From: Opitutales bacterium
GTDB taxonomy: Bacteria; Verrucomicrobiota; Verrucomicrobiia; Opitutales; Intestinicryptomonadaceae
Length of the DNA: 8,652 nucleotides
Direction: 5' to 3'
Assembly (NCBI GenBank): GCA_021641325.1
Contig: JAJXPD010000074.1
Location: forward strand, 1,040 to 9,691
How positions within the stretch are numbered: the stretch's first letter is position 1; every line of letters starts with the position of its first letter. A model generated the notes under the pieces. That model was not told the origin of the DNA, searched no databases, and saw only the letters and a list, made by a program, of their open reading frames with translations. This document shows positions 1 to 6,201 of this stretch, one piece after another. Both the position numbers and the translations under genes were made by a program.

Positions 1-1738
1 GCCCGCCGACCGCCGCGTGGGGATTGGGGCGCACGTAGTCCCACTCGGTAATCGCCGTGGGCTTTGTCAGCAGGCGCGTTGCGCCGATTTTCATGAACGC
101 GCCGCCGCGCTTTTCGAGCGGGTCTGCGGGGTCTACATACATGGGGGTTGTGAAGCGGTTTTCGTAGAACAGCGGGTGCCCGTTGTAGAGGTGGGTGTCG
201 TAGACGTCGTAGCGTTCCGCCATGACCGTCGCGAGGAGCTTGCCGCCGTTTGTCTGGTCGGTGAGCAGCATGTTGGGCGCGATTGACTTTATATAGGCGG
301 ACATTTCGCGGTAGAAGCTTTCGTAGCGCTCGACGAGGAAGATTTGGAATTTTTCGTTCTCGTCGATTCCGTCGGGGAGCGCGGGCTTTTCCGCGAGCCA
401 CTTTTCGTAAAGCGGCTTTGCGATGTCGTAGTCGAGGTGCGTGCGGATTACGAAATTCCGCGCGTTTTCGATGCAGTCTTCGTTGACGACGCTCGCGAAA
501 ACCAGCGCAGGCTCGTCCTTGTACGCCAAGCCCGTGTAGGGGTTGACGTGGTTGAGAAAGTTTGCGATAAACCGCTTCAACGCCGCGCGAGCCTTGTCTG
601 AGACGAAAAACAGCGCCTTCATGTTGTCGCCGCGGTAGGGTACGTCGTCGAATTCTTCGGGGAAGAGCCTGCCCGAGGCGTAGAAGTCGGTAGTGATGTA
701 GATTCCGCGCTTTTTAAGCTCGGCGAAGAGGAAGTCGAACTTGTCCATGTTCTTTTGGTTTAGCTCGGCGAAGTCGCCCTTTTTGCCGCGCAGAATTGGC
801 GAGAACTGGTGGAGGCGGGCGGTGTTGTAGCCCGACGCAGCGAACTCTTCGGCGAGCGCGGTTGCCGACTCTCCCGACGGAATGGTTGCGGTCTGGCAGA
901 CGTTTGCGCCGAAAAACCGCGCCTTGCGGTCGGGGCGTTTTTCGAACACGAAAGAGTCGCCGGCAGCCCTGACGAAGCCGTATTTGCCTGCGGGGGCGTC
1001 GAGCAGGAAGGAGAAGTCGAGCGCGCTGTTCTTTTTTGTTTTGCGCGGGTTCGGCATCGGCATGTAGTCGCGCGATTCCCCCACTGTGTACTCGTTCGCG
1101 AGCGGGACGGGCTTTTTGTTCTTGTCGAACGAGAAGTCGAGAGCCGTCTTGTATTTTCCTCCGCCAAGCTCGTCGAACATTATCGAAATCGAGCGGTATT
1201 TCAGCACTTTCTGCCGCACGCTCTCCTTTATCGCTACGTCGAGCATCCCGCTTATTTTAAGCTCGCCGTTTTCCGACTGTATGGAAAGCTCCGACGCCGA
1301 AAATTGTTTTGTCTCCGGCGCGACGCTTTTGCCGTCGGCGAAAATCCTGCCGTCGAAGACGTCGGCGGGCAGGTGGAACTGGAACGACGGGCGGAGCTTC
1401 GAGCCGCGCGGCGGCGTGCCCACTATTTCGGTTTCCGCCTCGAAGCGCGTCCGCGAGTCCGAAATTTTTTCTACCCTTTGGGCGATTTTCATTTCGCCGA
1501 TTTTTTTCGTCGAAATCGCGCCCGACAGCTCGTAGAGCTTTTCACTCGATTTTTCCGAGCCTATTTTTACGGCTTCCTCCTGCCTTACGAAACGCCACAC
1601 AACCGACATTTTCGTCCCGTTCGAAACCGCCGTGCCTTTCGGCTCTATTTCGAGCGCGCCGTAGTTTTTCGCAGTTGCGGCGGCCGACGCGAGCACGAAC
1701 GCCGCGCCTGCGGCAAAAATAAATTTCGCATGTGTCAT
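1..1738 (-). CDS. Secreted glycoside hydrolase, clan GH-A (GH5-like), C-terminus cut by window edge
   Basis: Reading leftward from the ATG at 1738, the frame stays open for 579 codons to the window edge, so the C-terminus is missing. Residues 1-23 form a signal peptide (hydrophobic stretch, likely cut after ATA), so the enzyme is exported. Residues 24 to about 270 look like a beta-rich N-terminal module that I do not recognise. From about 274 (FFGANVCQ) a TIM barrel begins: ARLHQF at 307-312 resembles the arginine strand of GH5-type enzymes, VVNED at 417-421 supplies the likely acid/base E420, DTHLY at 514-518 matches the H-x-Y strand, and ITEWDY at 563-568 carries the likely nucleophile E565. 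The family is therefore a retaining beta-glycosidase of clan GH-A; the substrate cannot be read from the sequence. No Shine-Dalgarno is visible before the ATG. Codon use matches the neighbours. The fold assignment is fairly sure, the exact GH family is not. Confidence 0.85.
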   Translation of the reverse strand, partial: MTHAKFIFAAGAAFVLASAAATAKNYGALEIEPKGTAVSNGTKMSVVWRFVRQEEAVKIGSEKSSEKLYELSGAISTKKIGEMKIAQRVEKISDSRTRFEAETEIVGTPPRGSKLRPSFQFHLPADVFDGRIFADGKSVAPETKQFSASELSIQSENGELKISGMLDVAIKESVRQKVLKYRSISIMFDELGGGKYKTALDFSFDKNKKPVPLANEYTVGESRDYMPMPNPRKTKKNSALDFSFLLDAPAGKYGFVRAAGDSFVFEKRPDRKARFFGANVCQTATIPSGESATALAEEFAASGYNTARLHQFSPILRGKKGDFAELNQKNMDKFDFLFAELKKRGIYITTDFYASGRLFPEEFDDVPYRGDNMKALFFVSDKARAALKRFIANFLNHVNPYTGLAYKDEPALVFASVVNEDCIENARNFVIRTHLDYDIAKPLYEKWLAEKPALPDGIDENEKFQIFLVERYESFYREMSAYIKSIAPNMLLTDQTNGGKLLATVMAERYDVYDTHLYNGHPLFYENRFTTPMYVDPADPLEKRGGAFMKIGATRLLTKPTAITEWDYVRPNPHAAVGG

Positions 1739-1781
1739 GGCGCAATGTTCTATGTAGGCGGATTTTCAAGGCAAGTTTTTT

Positions 1782-1811
1782 TCGGACGCCTCCCCCTCGG
1801 ACGCCTCCCCC
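1782..1811. repeat. Two tandem copies of a 15-bp repeat upstream of the GH gene
   Basis: TCGGACGCCTCCCCC occurs twice in perfect tandem (1782-1796 and 1797-1811). On the minus strand, the coding strand of the glycoside hydrolase gene, these are G-rich blocks lying about 44-73 bases upstream of its ATG. That position would suit activator sites or a G-rich leader element, but nothing proves function. The rest of 1739-1875 shows no gene. Confidence 0.75.
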
Positions 1812-1874
1812 CGCCGCGCAAATATCCGGAGCAAAAAAGGCGCGGGATTTTGGCTTGCAATTTCCCGTCCGCAC

Positions 1875-1915
1875 AAAAAAAGGGCGACCTGCTTGATAGC
1901 GGTCGCCCCTTTTTT
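1875..1915 (-). terminator. Bidirectional rho-independent terminator
   Basis: A perfect 8-bp GC-rich stem, GGGCGACC (1882-1889) with GGTCGCCC (1901-1908), encloses an 11-base loop that can pair two further bases (GC/GC) inside. Seven A precede it (1875-1881) and six T follow (1910-1915), so it has a U-tract when read on either strand. On the minus strand it lies about 60 bases after the stop of the small gene at 1970-2164 and would insulate the downstream hydrolase gene, which then needs its own promoter between about 1739 and 1875. Confidence 0.9.
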
Positions 1916-1969
1916 ATGAGTGCGTCGTTGCCCGTTCGAGTTTTCGCCGCACCCGCGTCGCGATTGCGA

Positions 1970-2164
1970 CTAATTCAGCGCAAACGCCCTTTGCGCGCCC
2001 GTAATTTCGCGGTTGTTGCGGAAAAATCCGTCGAGCTTTAACTCCCGCTCAATGTATTCTTCCAGCGAAGCCGACGGGCGGCAGCGGTATTTTGTTGCGC
2101 CGAATTTGTTTCCGTCGCGCAGTTCGTAGTCGAACACGGCGACGTTTTCTTTTCGGTATTTCAT
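1970..2164 (-). CDS. Small hypothetical protein, 64 aa
   Basis: I do not recognise this protein. It starts MKYRKENVAVFDYELRDG and is charged and soluble, with no signal peptide, membrane segment or cysteine motif (a single Cys in KYRCRPSA). Residues 33-46 (SLEEYIERELKLDG) could form an amphipathic helix. Evidence that it is real: codon choice matches the neighbours (GAC, TAC, TTC, CGC, AAC dominate), composition is balanced rather than Arg/Ala-rich like antisense shadow frames, a good GAGG ribosome-binding site sits 6 bases before the ATG, and a strong terminator follows the stop by about 60 bases. It appears to be a monocistronic unit. Its leader carries an unusual set of inverted repeats, suggesting its expression is controlled. 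Confidence 0.65.
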   Translation of the reverse strand: MKYRKENVAVFDYELRDGNKFGATKYRCRPSASLEEYIERELKLDGFFRNNREITGAQRAFALN

Positions 2165-2230
2165 AGAACGCCTCTATTGAGGTTGACGGTTCGGGCGACA
2201 CTTGCCGCGGCAAATCTCCCGCGAACCGTC
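2165..2230 (-). promoter_or_regulatory. Structured leader of the small gene, with a ribosome-binding site inside a hairpin
   Basis: Three nested or adjacent inverted repeats lie just upstream of the small gene at 1970-2164. GACGGTTCG (2185-2193) pairs with CGAACCGTC (2222-2230) in a perfect 9-bp outer stem. Inside it is the perfect 12-bp palindrome TTGCCGCGGCAA (2202-2213). Next to the gene, CCTC and GAGG (2171-2182) form a 4-bp stem with a 4-base loop, and on the transcript this GAGG is the ribosome-binding site of the small gene. This could be a cis-acting RNA switch, or the outer repeat could be a DNA operator. AT-rich promoter-like sequence lies further upstream at about 2231-2262, but no convincing -35/-10 pair stands out. 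Confidence 0.5.
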
Positions 2231-2344
2231 ATAATACTCTATTCTTTTTTCGGACAAATCAAGCGTTTTCTTTAAATTTTTTAACGGAATTTCGAAAAAT
2301 TGCGCCGCAGCATGCTCGGCGCGGCTTTTGGACGCAAAAAATTG

Positions 2345-2480
2345 TTGACTATTTTGGCACTTCTTTTTGAATTTTACATGTTTAAGGGGAGTCGCGAGCC
2401 TCGCCCGCCGCAAGGCGTACGTCCTTTCGAAAATGCCGCCTCCGCGCGGTCTTTCCCCCGATTTTACTTAACTACAAAGG
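2345..2480 (+). promoter_or_regulatory. Promoter region and ribosome-binding site of the oxidoreductase gene
   Basis: In the intergenic stretch 2231-2487 the best -35-like hexamer is TTGACT at 2345-2350, followed by AT-rich sequence to 2379. No strong -10 box is seen at the ideal spacing, so the promoter call is weak. AAAGG at 2476-2480 lies 7 bases before the ATG at 2488 and is a reasonable ribosome-binding site. Confidence 0.3.
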
Positions 2481-2487
2481 CTAAAAC

Positions 2488-3870
2488 ATGTTCAACAGAA
2501 GAGAGTTCCTCAAAAATTCGGCGTTGCTCGGCAGTGCCGCTATGTTCCTCGGCGGACGTTCCTCGTTCGGCGAAACCAAAAAATTCGGCGCAAACGAACT
2601 GCTCCGCGTGGCGGTTGTCGGTTGCGGCGGCCGCGGCTATGCGGCGGTCAAGTCGCTCGGCGCGTTCGAAAGGGTCAAGCTCACCGCGTTCTGCGACGTT
2701 GACGACGTCCGCGCGGCAAAGGCCTACAAGGATTTCCCCGCAGTTCCCCGCTTCCGCGACTACCGCGTGATGTTCGACAAGCTCGGCGATTCCATCGACG
2801 CCGTCGCAGTCTGCACTCCCGACCACATGCACTACCCGATTGCCGCGTGGGCAATTGCCAACGGCAAGCACGTCTTCTGCGAAAAGCCACTTACCCGCAC
2901 AATTTGGGAAGCGGAAGAATTGAAGCGTCTCGCCAAAAAGGCTGGCGTCATCACGCAAATGGGCAATCAGGGGCACACCAACGAGGGCTGGCGCGTAATC
3001 CGCGAATGGTACGAAGCCGGAATCCTCGGTGAAATCGAAGACATCCACATTTGGACAAACCGCCCGATTTGGCCGCAGGGCGACCTCAAAATGCCCGCGG
3101 GTCAGCCCGTTCCCGCCACGCTCGACTACAACCTGTGGCTCGGCGTCGCGCCCTACCAGCCCTACAACAAGGCGTTCGTTCCGTTCAACTGGCGCGGTCT
3201 GCGCAACTACGGTACGGGAGCTGCGGGCGACATGGCGTGCCACTTCCTCGACGTTCCGTATTCGGCGTTCGACCTCGGCTTCCCGCAGGAGGTTGTCGGC
3301 AATTCCACACCTTTCAACGATTACAGCTGGCCGAGTCAGGCGTCGTCGGTTATGACGTTCGCAAACGAGCGCGGCGTCGGCGGAAAAATCCGCCTGCACT
3401 GGTACGACGGCGGCAGAAAGCCGAAGGCGATTAAGCGCGTGGACAAGTCGTTCCTCGACGACCCGCGCAACAACAACGCGACATTCATCGTCGGCACAAA
3501 GGAAACAGTCTACACCAACGAATACGGCGTAGGCTCGCGCATTTGGCCGGCTTCGCGCATGAAGGATTTGGCGAAATCGGGCGCGCTCCCGAAGAAGACG
3601 ATTCCCCGCTCGGTTGCCCCGAACAATCCGCACAAGGAATGGGCAATCTGCTGCTTGGAAGGCAGGCAGTCGGTTGGCAATTTCGACTACGCGGCTCCGT
3701 TCACGGAAATGGCGTTGCTGGGAATGGTCGCGCTCTGCGAACCGAACATTCCGCTGGTGTACGACCCGAAGACGATGTCGTTCCTGAACTACCCGAAGGC
3801 GGACAAGTACATAAAGTCGCTCTACGCCTACCGCAGCGAGTTCCTGCCCTCGCGCATACGTCTCTTCTAA
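2488..3870 (+). CDS. Tat-exported Gfo/Idh/MocA family oxidoreductase
   Basis: The 460-residue protein opens with a twin-arginine signal: NRREFLK at 3-9 matches the R-R-x-F-L-K consensus and is followed by a hydrophobic stretch ending near residue 28, so it should be exported folded with its cofactor. The Rossmann fold begins at 40 (VAVVGCGGRG, glycines 45, 47/48 and 50) for NAD(P) binding. The signature CEKPL at 131-135 carries the family Lys133. GDMACHFLDVPY at 247-258 supplies D248 and H252, typical of the catalytic C-terminal domain. Length fits the Tat-bearing members common in Planctomycetota, Verrucomicrobiota and Lentisphaerota. Such enzymes oxidise or reduce sugars and inositols; the substrate cannot be told here. 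The start is set by the Tat motif and AAAGG site. It stands alone, convergent with the SulP gene, with a large hairpin beginning 8 bases after its stop. Confidence 0.93.
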   Translation: MFNRREFLKNSALLGSAAMFLGGRSSFGETKKFGANELLRVAVVGCGGRGYAAVKSLGAFERVKLTAFCDVDDVRAAKAYKDFPAVPRFRDYRVMFDKLGDSIDAVAVCTPDHMHYPIAAWAIANGKHVFCEKPLTRTIWEAEELKRLAKKAGVITQMGNQGHTNEGWRVIREWYEAGILGEIEDIHIWTNRPIWPQGDLKMPAGQPVPATLDYNLWLGVAPYQPYNKAFVPFNWRGLRNYGTGAAGDMACHFLDVPYSAFDLGFPQEVVGNSTPFNDYSWPSQASSVMTFANERGVGGKIRLHWYDGGRKPKAIKRVDKSFLDDPRNNNATFIVGTKETVYTNEYGVGSRIWPASRMKDLAKSGALPKKTIPRSVAPNNPHKEWAICCLEGRQSVGNFDYAAPFTEMALLGMVALCEPNIPLVYDPKTMSFLNYPKADKYIKSLYAYRSEFLPSRIRLF

Positions 3871-3877
3871 GCGGCAC

Positions 3878-4000
3878 GGGGCGTGAAAGTACTTCCCTAA
3901 GGGCGTTTCCCTGTACCCGCAGACCGCTCGCGTACGACAAGTACGCCACGCGCCCTGCGTGCACAGGAAAGCCACCCTTATGAAAGCACTTTGACGCCCC
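3878..4000 (+). repeat. Long imperfect hairpin immediately after the oxidoreductase gene
   Basis: The two halves fold back on each other over 123 bp. Segments from the outside in: 3878-3894 with 3984-4000 (15 of 17 pairs); TAAGGG 3898-3903 with CCCTTA 3975-3980; TTTCCCTGT 3906-3914 with ACAGGAAA 3963-3970 (one bulged C); GCAG 3919-3922 with CTGC 3955-3958; and tip GCGTAC 3930-3935 with GTACGC 3941-3946 around loop GACAA. There is no coding signal and no clean U-tract after it, so it is not a simple terminator. It could be a mobile extragenic palindrome, or a 3' UTR structure that stabilises the upstream mRNA. Confidence 0.8.
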
Positions 4001-4053
4001 TAAAATTACAGCGCACGGCGCGGAAGATTTTTAGAGTGCTTTGGGATAAAAGT
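3943..4053. repeat. Extragenic repeat, copy A (158-bp offset)
   Basis: This copy matches 4101-4211 at a constant offset of 158 bp. Blocks: 3943-3959 is identical over 17 bases to 4101-4117; 3986-4011 is identical over 26 bases to 4144-4169; 4023-4046 matches 4181-4204 at 23 of 24. The stretches between are diverged but nearly equal in length. Inside, CTAAAA (4000-4005) faces TTTTAG (4029-4034) around a small hairpin GCGC-ACG-GCGC (4011-4021), and AAAGCACT (3983-3990) faces AGTGCTTT (4035-4042). Its left part is also the right arm of the long hairpin. Confidence 0.85.
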
Positions 4054-4100
4054 GTGGTAGGGTGTTTCGCACAACAACCGAAGCTTGGGGAAATTCGTGC

Positions 4101-4211
4101 ACGCCACGCGCCCTGCGCCACTCGCAAAGCCACCGCCTGAACGGCACTTTGACGCCCCTAAAATTACAGTGCTATCGCACGAAGTTTTTTAGAGTGCTTT
4201 GGGAGAAAAGT
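4101..4211. repeat. Extragenic repeat, copy B
   Basis: Second copy of the element at 3943-4053. The central hairpin is kept with changed bases: GTGC-TATC-GCAC (4169-4180) here against GCGC-ACG-GCGC in copy A, including a T-A for C-G swap, with the loop one base longer. The outer CTAAAA/TTTTAG pairing is kept too. The left arm that makes copy A part of a long hairpin has no recognisable counterpart upstream of copy B. No open frame in it looks like a gene. Confidence 0.85.
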
Positions 4212-4223
4212 TTAGATTATTAG

Positions 4224-4260
4224 AAAGCGGAGATTCCAAGTCTTGGGATTTCCGCTTTTT
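4224..4260 (+). terminator. Rho-independent terminator, plus strand
   Basis: Left arm 4224-4240 (AAAGCGGAGATTCCAAG) and right arm 4242-4258 are complementary over 17 positions if two G-U wobbles are allowed; the innermost pairs must open to make a loop. The right arm runs into five T (4256-4260). It lies about 350 bases after the oxidoreductase stop, so either that mRNA has a very long 3' end containing both repeat copies, or the repeats are transcribed as a separate RNA ending here. The A-rich left flank would give only a weak terminator on the minus strand. Confidence 0.75.
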
Positions 4261-4267
4261 GCTTCTC

Positions 4268-4346
4268 CGCGCAAAGCGCGTCTATTTTATATTTGTTTCT
4301 TTCTTTGCAAGGAATAATCCCAACGCCAGTAATTGGCGAAGCCAAT
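4268..4346. repeat. Small palindromes, first part of the mini-hairpin series
   Basis: Perfect short palindromes: CGCGC-AAA-GCGCG (4268-4280), CGCCA-GTAAT-TGGCG (4324-4338) and ATTGGC-GAA-GCCAAT (4332-4346). The last two share TTGGCG bases, so they exclude each other as structures. The third contains the core GCGAAGC, which is known to form an exceptionally stable DNA mini-hairpin. The AT-rich stretch 4281-4320 between them shows no gene. Confidence 0.7.
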
Positions 4347-4360
4347 ACGAACTGATACAG

Positions 4361-4384
4361 AAAAGCGGCAAGTATACTTGCCGC
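4361..4384 (-). terminator. Probable terminator of the thioesterase-zinc ribbon-SulP operon
   Basis: A perfect 20-bp palindrome, GCGGCAAGTATACTTGCCGC (4365-4384), gives an 8-bp stem with a TATA loop and, read on the minus strand, is followed by four U (AAAA at 4361-4364 on the plus strand). It lies about 117 bases after the SulP stop and is the first hairpin with a U-run on that strand. The U-tract is short, so strength is uncertain. Confidence 0.6.
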
Positions 4385-4393
4385 GTGTAATCA

Positions 4394-4504
4394 CTATGAG
4401 GAGCGAAGCTCCGTAGGGAGGCGCACCTTGCGCCCGCGGTTATAGCCGCGCCGAATAACCACCGTTAGGAGCGAAGCTCCGACGCCGTGTAGGCTGCAGC
4501 CTAC
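4394..4504. repeat. Dense series of five short palindromes at the 3' end of the SulP gene
   Basis: Within 111 bp lie GGAGC-GAA-GCTCC (4400-4412), GGCGCA-CCT-TGCGCC (4420-4434), CGCGG-TTATAG-CCGCG (4435-4450), a second GGAGC-GAA-GCTCC (4468-4480) and the perfect 16-bp GTAGGCTGCAGCCTAC (4489-4504), which contains the SulP stop codon. Each GGAGC hairpin has an outer stem closed by a T-G wobble: CTAT 4394-4397 with GTAG 4413-4416, and CGTT 4463-4466 with GACG 4481-4484. The outer stems differ in sequence yet both pair, which points to selection on structure or to a mobile hairpin family. Confidence 0.8.
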
Positions 4505-6201
4505 CGAAGTTCCGTCGACTGGCGCGGCTCGCGCCCAAGGATTTCGCGGGATTTTTCGAGGGCGGCGTCGATATTTTCGAGGACATATTCTTCGCCGATT
4601 TTGTTGAGGAAGCCCGATTTTTGCATCATGTGGAGGGGCTGGGAGTGCGCACCCGTAATCATGAGGACGACGTCTTTTGCCTTTAATTTTTCGTAGAGTC
4701 TGTCGAGCACGTCGAGGGCGGTTGCGTCCATTGCGAGAACCGTGCGCATGCGCAAAATTGCGATTTTGGGGCGTTCGCCCATCGATGTCAAAATGCTTTC
4801 AAGCTTGTCCGCCGCGCCGAACATCAGCGCGCCGAAGATTCGGAAAATCATCACGCCTTCGGGAACGTCCTTGCCTTCGAGCGAGTATTTCGAGAGGTCT
4901 GTTTCGAGCTTTTTGTCTACGAGCATGACCTGCGTCGTCTGCGAGACTCTCCTAATAAAGAGCATTGCCGCAAGAATCATACCGACTTCGATTGCGAGCG
5001 TCAGACCGAAAACCACGGTGAGCAGGAACGTCGAGACGAATACGACGTCGTCGGAGCGCGGCAGCAGGCGCATTTCTGGGAAAGCCGACCAGTCGCCCAT
5101 ATTGAACGCCACGACGAACAGAACCGCCGAGAGCGTCGCAAGCGGAATGTATTGCGCGTAGGGCGCGGCGAACACGAGTATGCAGAGCAGAACCGCGCAG
5201 TGCACGACGCCCGCAATCGGCGTGCGCCCGCCGTTTTTGATGTTGGTTGCGGTTCGGGCAATCGCGCCCGTTGCGGGAATGCCGAGGAAGAAGGGGGCTG
5301 CGATGTTCGCCATGCCCTGCGCGATAAGCTCCTGATTTGAGTCGTGCTTGTCGTCAATCATGCCGTCGGCAACGACCGCCGAAAGGAGCGATTCAATCGC
5401 CGCCAAGAGCGCGATGGTGAACGCGGGCATGAGCAGGTTTTTGATGTTGGCGAAATCTATGTCAATCCATTTGAATTGGGGGAGCGAATTCGGAATGTCG
5501 CCGAAGCGCGTGTAGATTGTCTCCGTTTCCCAGCCGAACTTTGACATCGCAAGCGCGGCGAAGGTGCCGACGAAAATCGCGCCGATTTGTCCCGGAATGC
5601 GCTTGCGCCACGACAGCGGCCAGTAGACGATTACGAGCATCGAGAGCAGCCCGATGAAAAGCGTGGGAATGTGCGTCGTGCCGATTGCCTTGCAGATTGC
5701 GACGCACTTGGGAATGAAGTCTTCGGGCACTTTGTCGATTTGCAGCCCGAAAAAGTCCTTCACCTGCGTGGACATGATGAGGATTGCGATGCCGTTTGTG
5801 AAGCCCACTACGACGGGGCGCGGAATGTAGCGGATTGCGTTGCCCATTTTCGTAATGCCCATCACGATGAGGAAGACGCCCGCAAGGAGCGTCGCCACCG
5901 CAAGCGACGCATACCCGTACTGCCCGATGATTCCCGCCACGATTACGATGAACGCGCCAGTCGGGCCGCCGATTTGGACTTTCGAGCCGCCGAAGACCGA
6001 GATTATAAAGCCCGCGACAATCGCCGTGTAGATGCCCTGTTCGGGCGTGACGCCGCTTGCTATGCCGAACGCCATTGCCAGCGGGAGGGCGAGGATTCCG
6101 ACGCTAAAACCCGCGCACAGGTCGGCGGCGAAAACGGAACGGTTATAGCCCTTCATGCAGTCGAGCACTTTGGGGCGGAACGAGAATTTGGAATGACTCA
6201 T
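4501..6201 (-). CDS. SulP family anion transporter with STAS domain
   Basis: This 566-residue inner-membrane protein has the usual SulP plan. About residues 22-420 hold the hydrophobic transmembrane core. Conserved landmarks include LPLAMAFGIASG at 39-50, VQIGGPTGAF at 75-84, IPRPVVVGFTNG at 126-137, the acidic AIESLLSAVVADG at 268-280, and IPATGAIARTATN at 308-320. A cytoplasmic STAS domain covers about 440-555, with the central MDATALDVLDRL at 491-502. Family members carry sulfate, bicarbonate or dicarboxylates, some with Na+ or H+; overall it resembles bacterial DauA/BicA-type members, but the substrate cannot be assigned. Its ATG overlaps the stop of the zinc-ribbon gene (ATGA, 6198-6201) and has no ribosome-binding site of its own, so translation is likely coupled. 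The stop lies inside a 16-bp palindrome. Confidence 0.95.
   Translation of the reverse strand: MSHSKFSFRPKVLDCMKGYNRSVFAADLCAGFSVGILALPLAMAFGIASGVTPEQGIYTAIVAGFIISVFGGSKVQIGGPTGAFIVIVAGIIGQYGYASLAVATLLAGVFLIVMGITKMGNAIRYIPRPVVVGFTNGIAILIMSTQVKDFFGLQIDKVPEDFIPKCVAICKAIGTTHIPTLFIGLLSMLVIVYWPLSWRKRIPGQIGAIFVGTFAALAMSKFGWETETIYTRFGDIPNSLPQFKWIDIDFANIKNLLMPAFTIALLAAIESLLSAVVADGMIDDKHDSNQELIAQGMANIAAPFFLGIPATGAIARTATNIKNGGRTPIAGVVHCAVLLCILVFAAPYAQYIPLATLSAVLFVVAFNMGDWSAFPEMRLLPRSDDVVFVSTFLLTVVFGLTLAIEVGMILAAMLFIRRVSQTTQVMLVDKKLETDLSKYSLEGKDVPEGVMIFRIFGALMFGAADKLESILTSMGERPKIAILRMRTVLAMDATALDVLDRLYEKLKAKDVVLMITGAHSQPLHMMQKSGFLNKIGEEYVLENIDAALEKSREILGREPRQSTELR

Noticed and set aside
809..2041. Long plus-strand frame of about 410 codons opposite the hydrolase gene
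   Set aside because: It is antisense to a continuous minus-strand frame with signal peptide and catalytic motifs, its composition is Arg/Phe-rich, and it runs through the terminator at 1875-1915.
2354..2370. Sigma-54-like promoter (TGGCAC at 2355-2360)
   Set aside because: The -12 element does not match: the required GC at the fixed 10-base spacing is absent (TTTTTGA is found instead).
2174..2413. 79-codon minus-strand frame between the small gene and the oxidoreductase gene
   Set aside because: It begins with TTG, has no ribosome-binding site or internal ATG, overlaps the structured leader of the small gene, and its first part is Arg/Lys-rich without the codon bias of the neighbours.
2464..3975. 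Long minus-strand frame of about 503 codons opposite the oxidoreductase gene
   Set aside because: It is the mirror of strong codon bias in the real gene; the plus strand carries the Tat, Rossmann and EKP motifs in order.
3941..4384. CRISPR array or integron attC sites
   Set aside because: There are only two long diverged copies without regular spacers, no cas or integrase gene, and no RYYYAAC/GTTRRRY core sites.
4199..4390. 63-codon plus-strand frame across the terminator and small palindromes
   Set aside because: It spans a clear rho-independent terminator and palindromes, has no ribosome-binding site, and its codon use differs from the neighbours.
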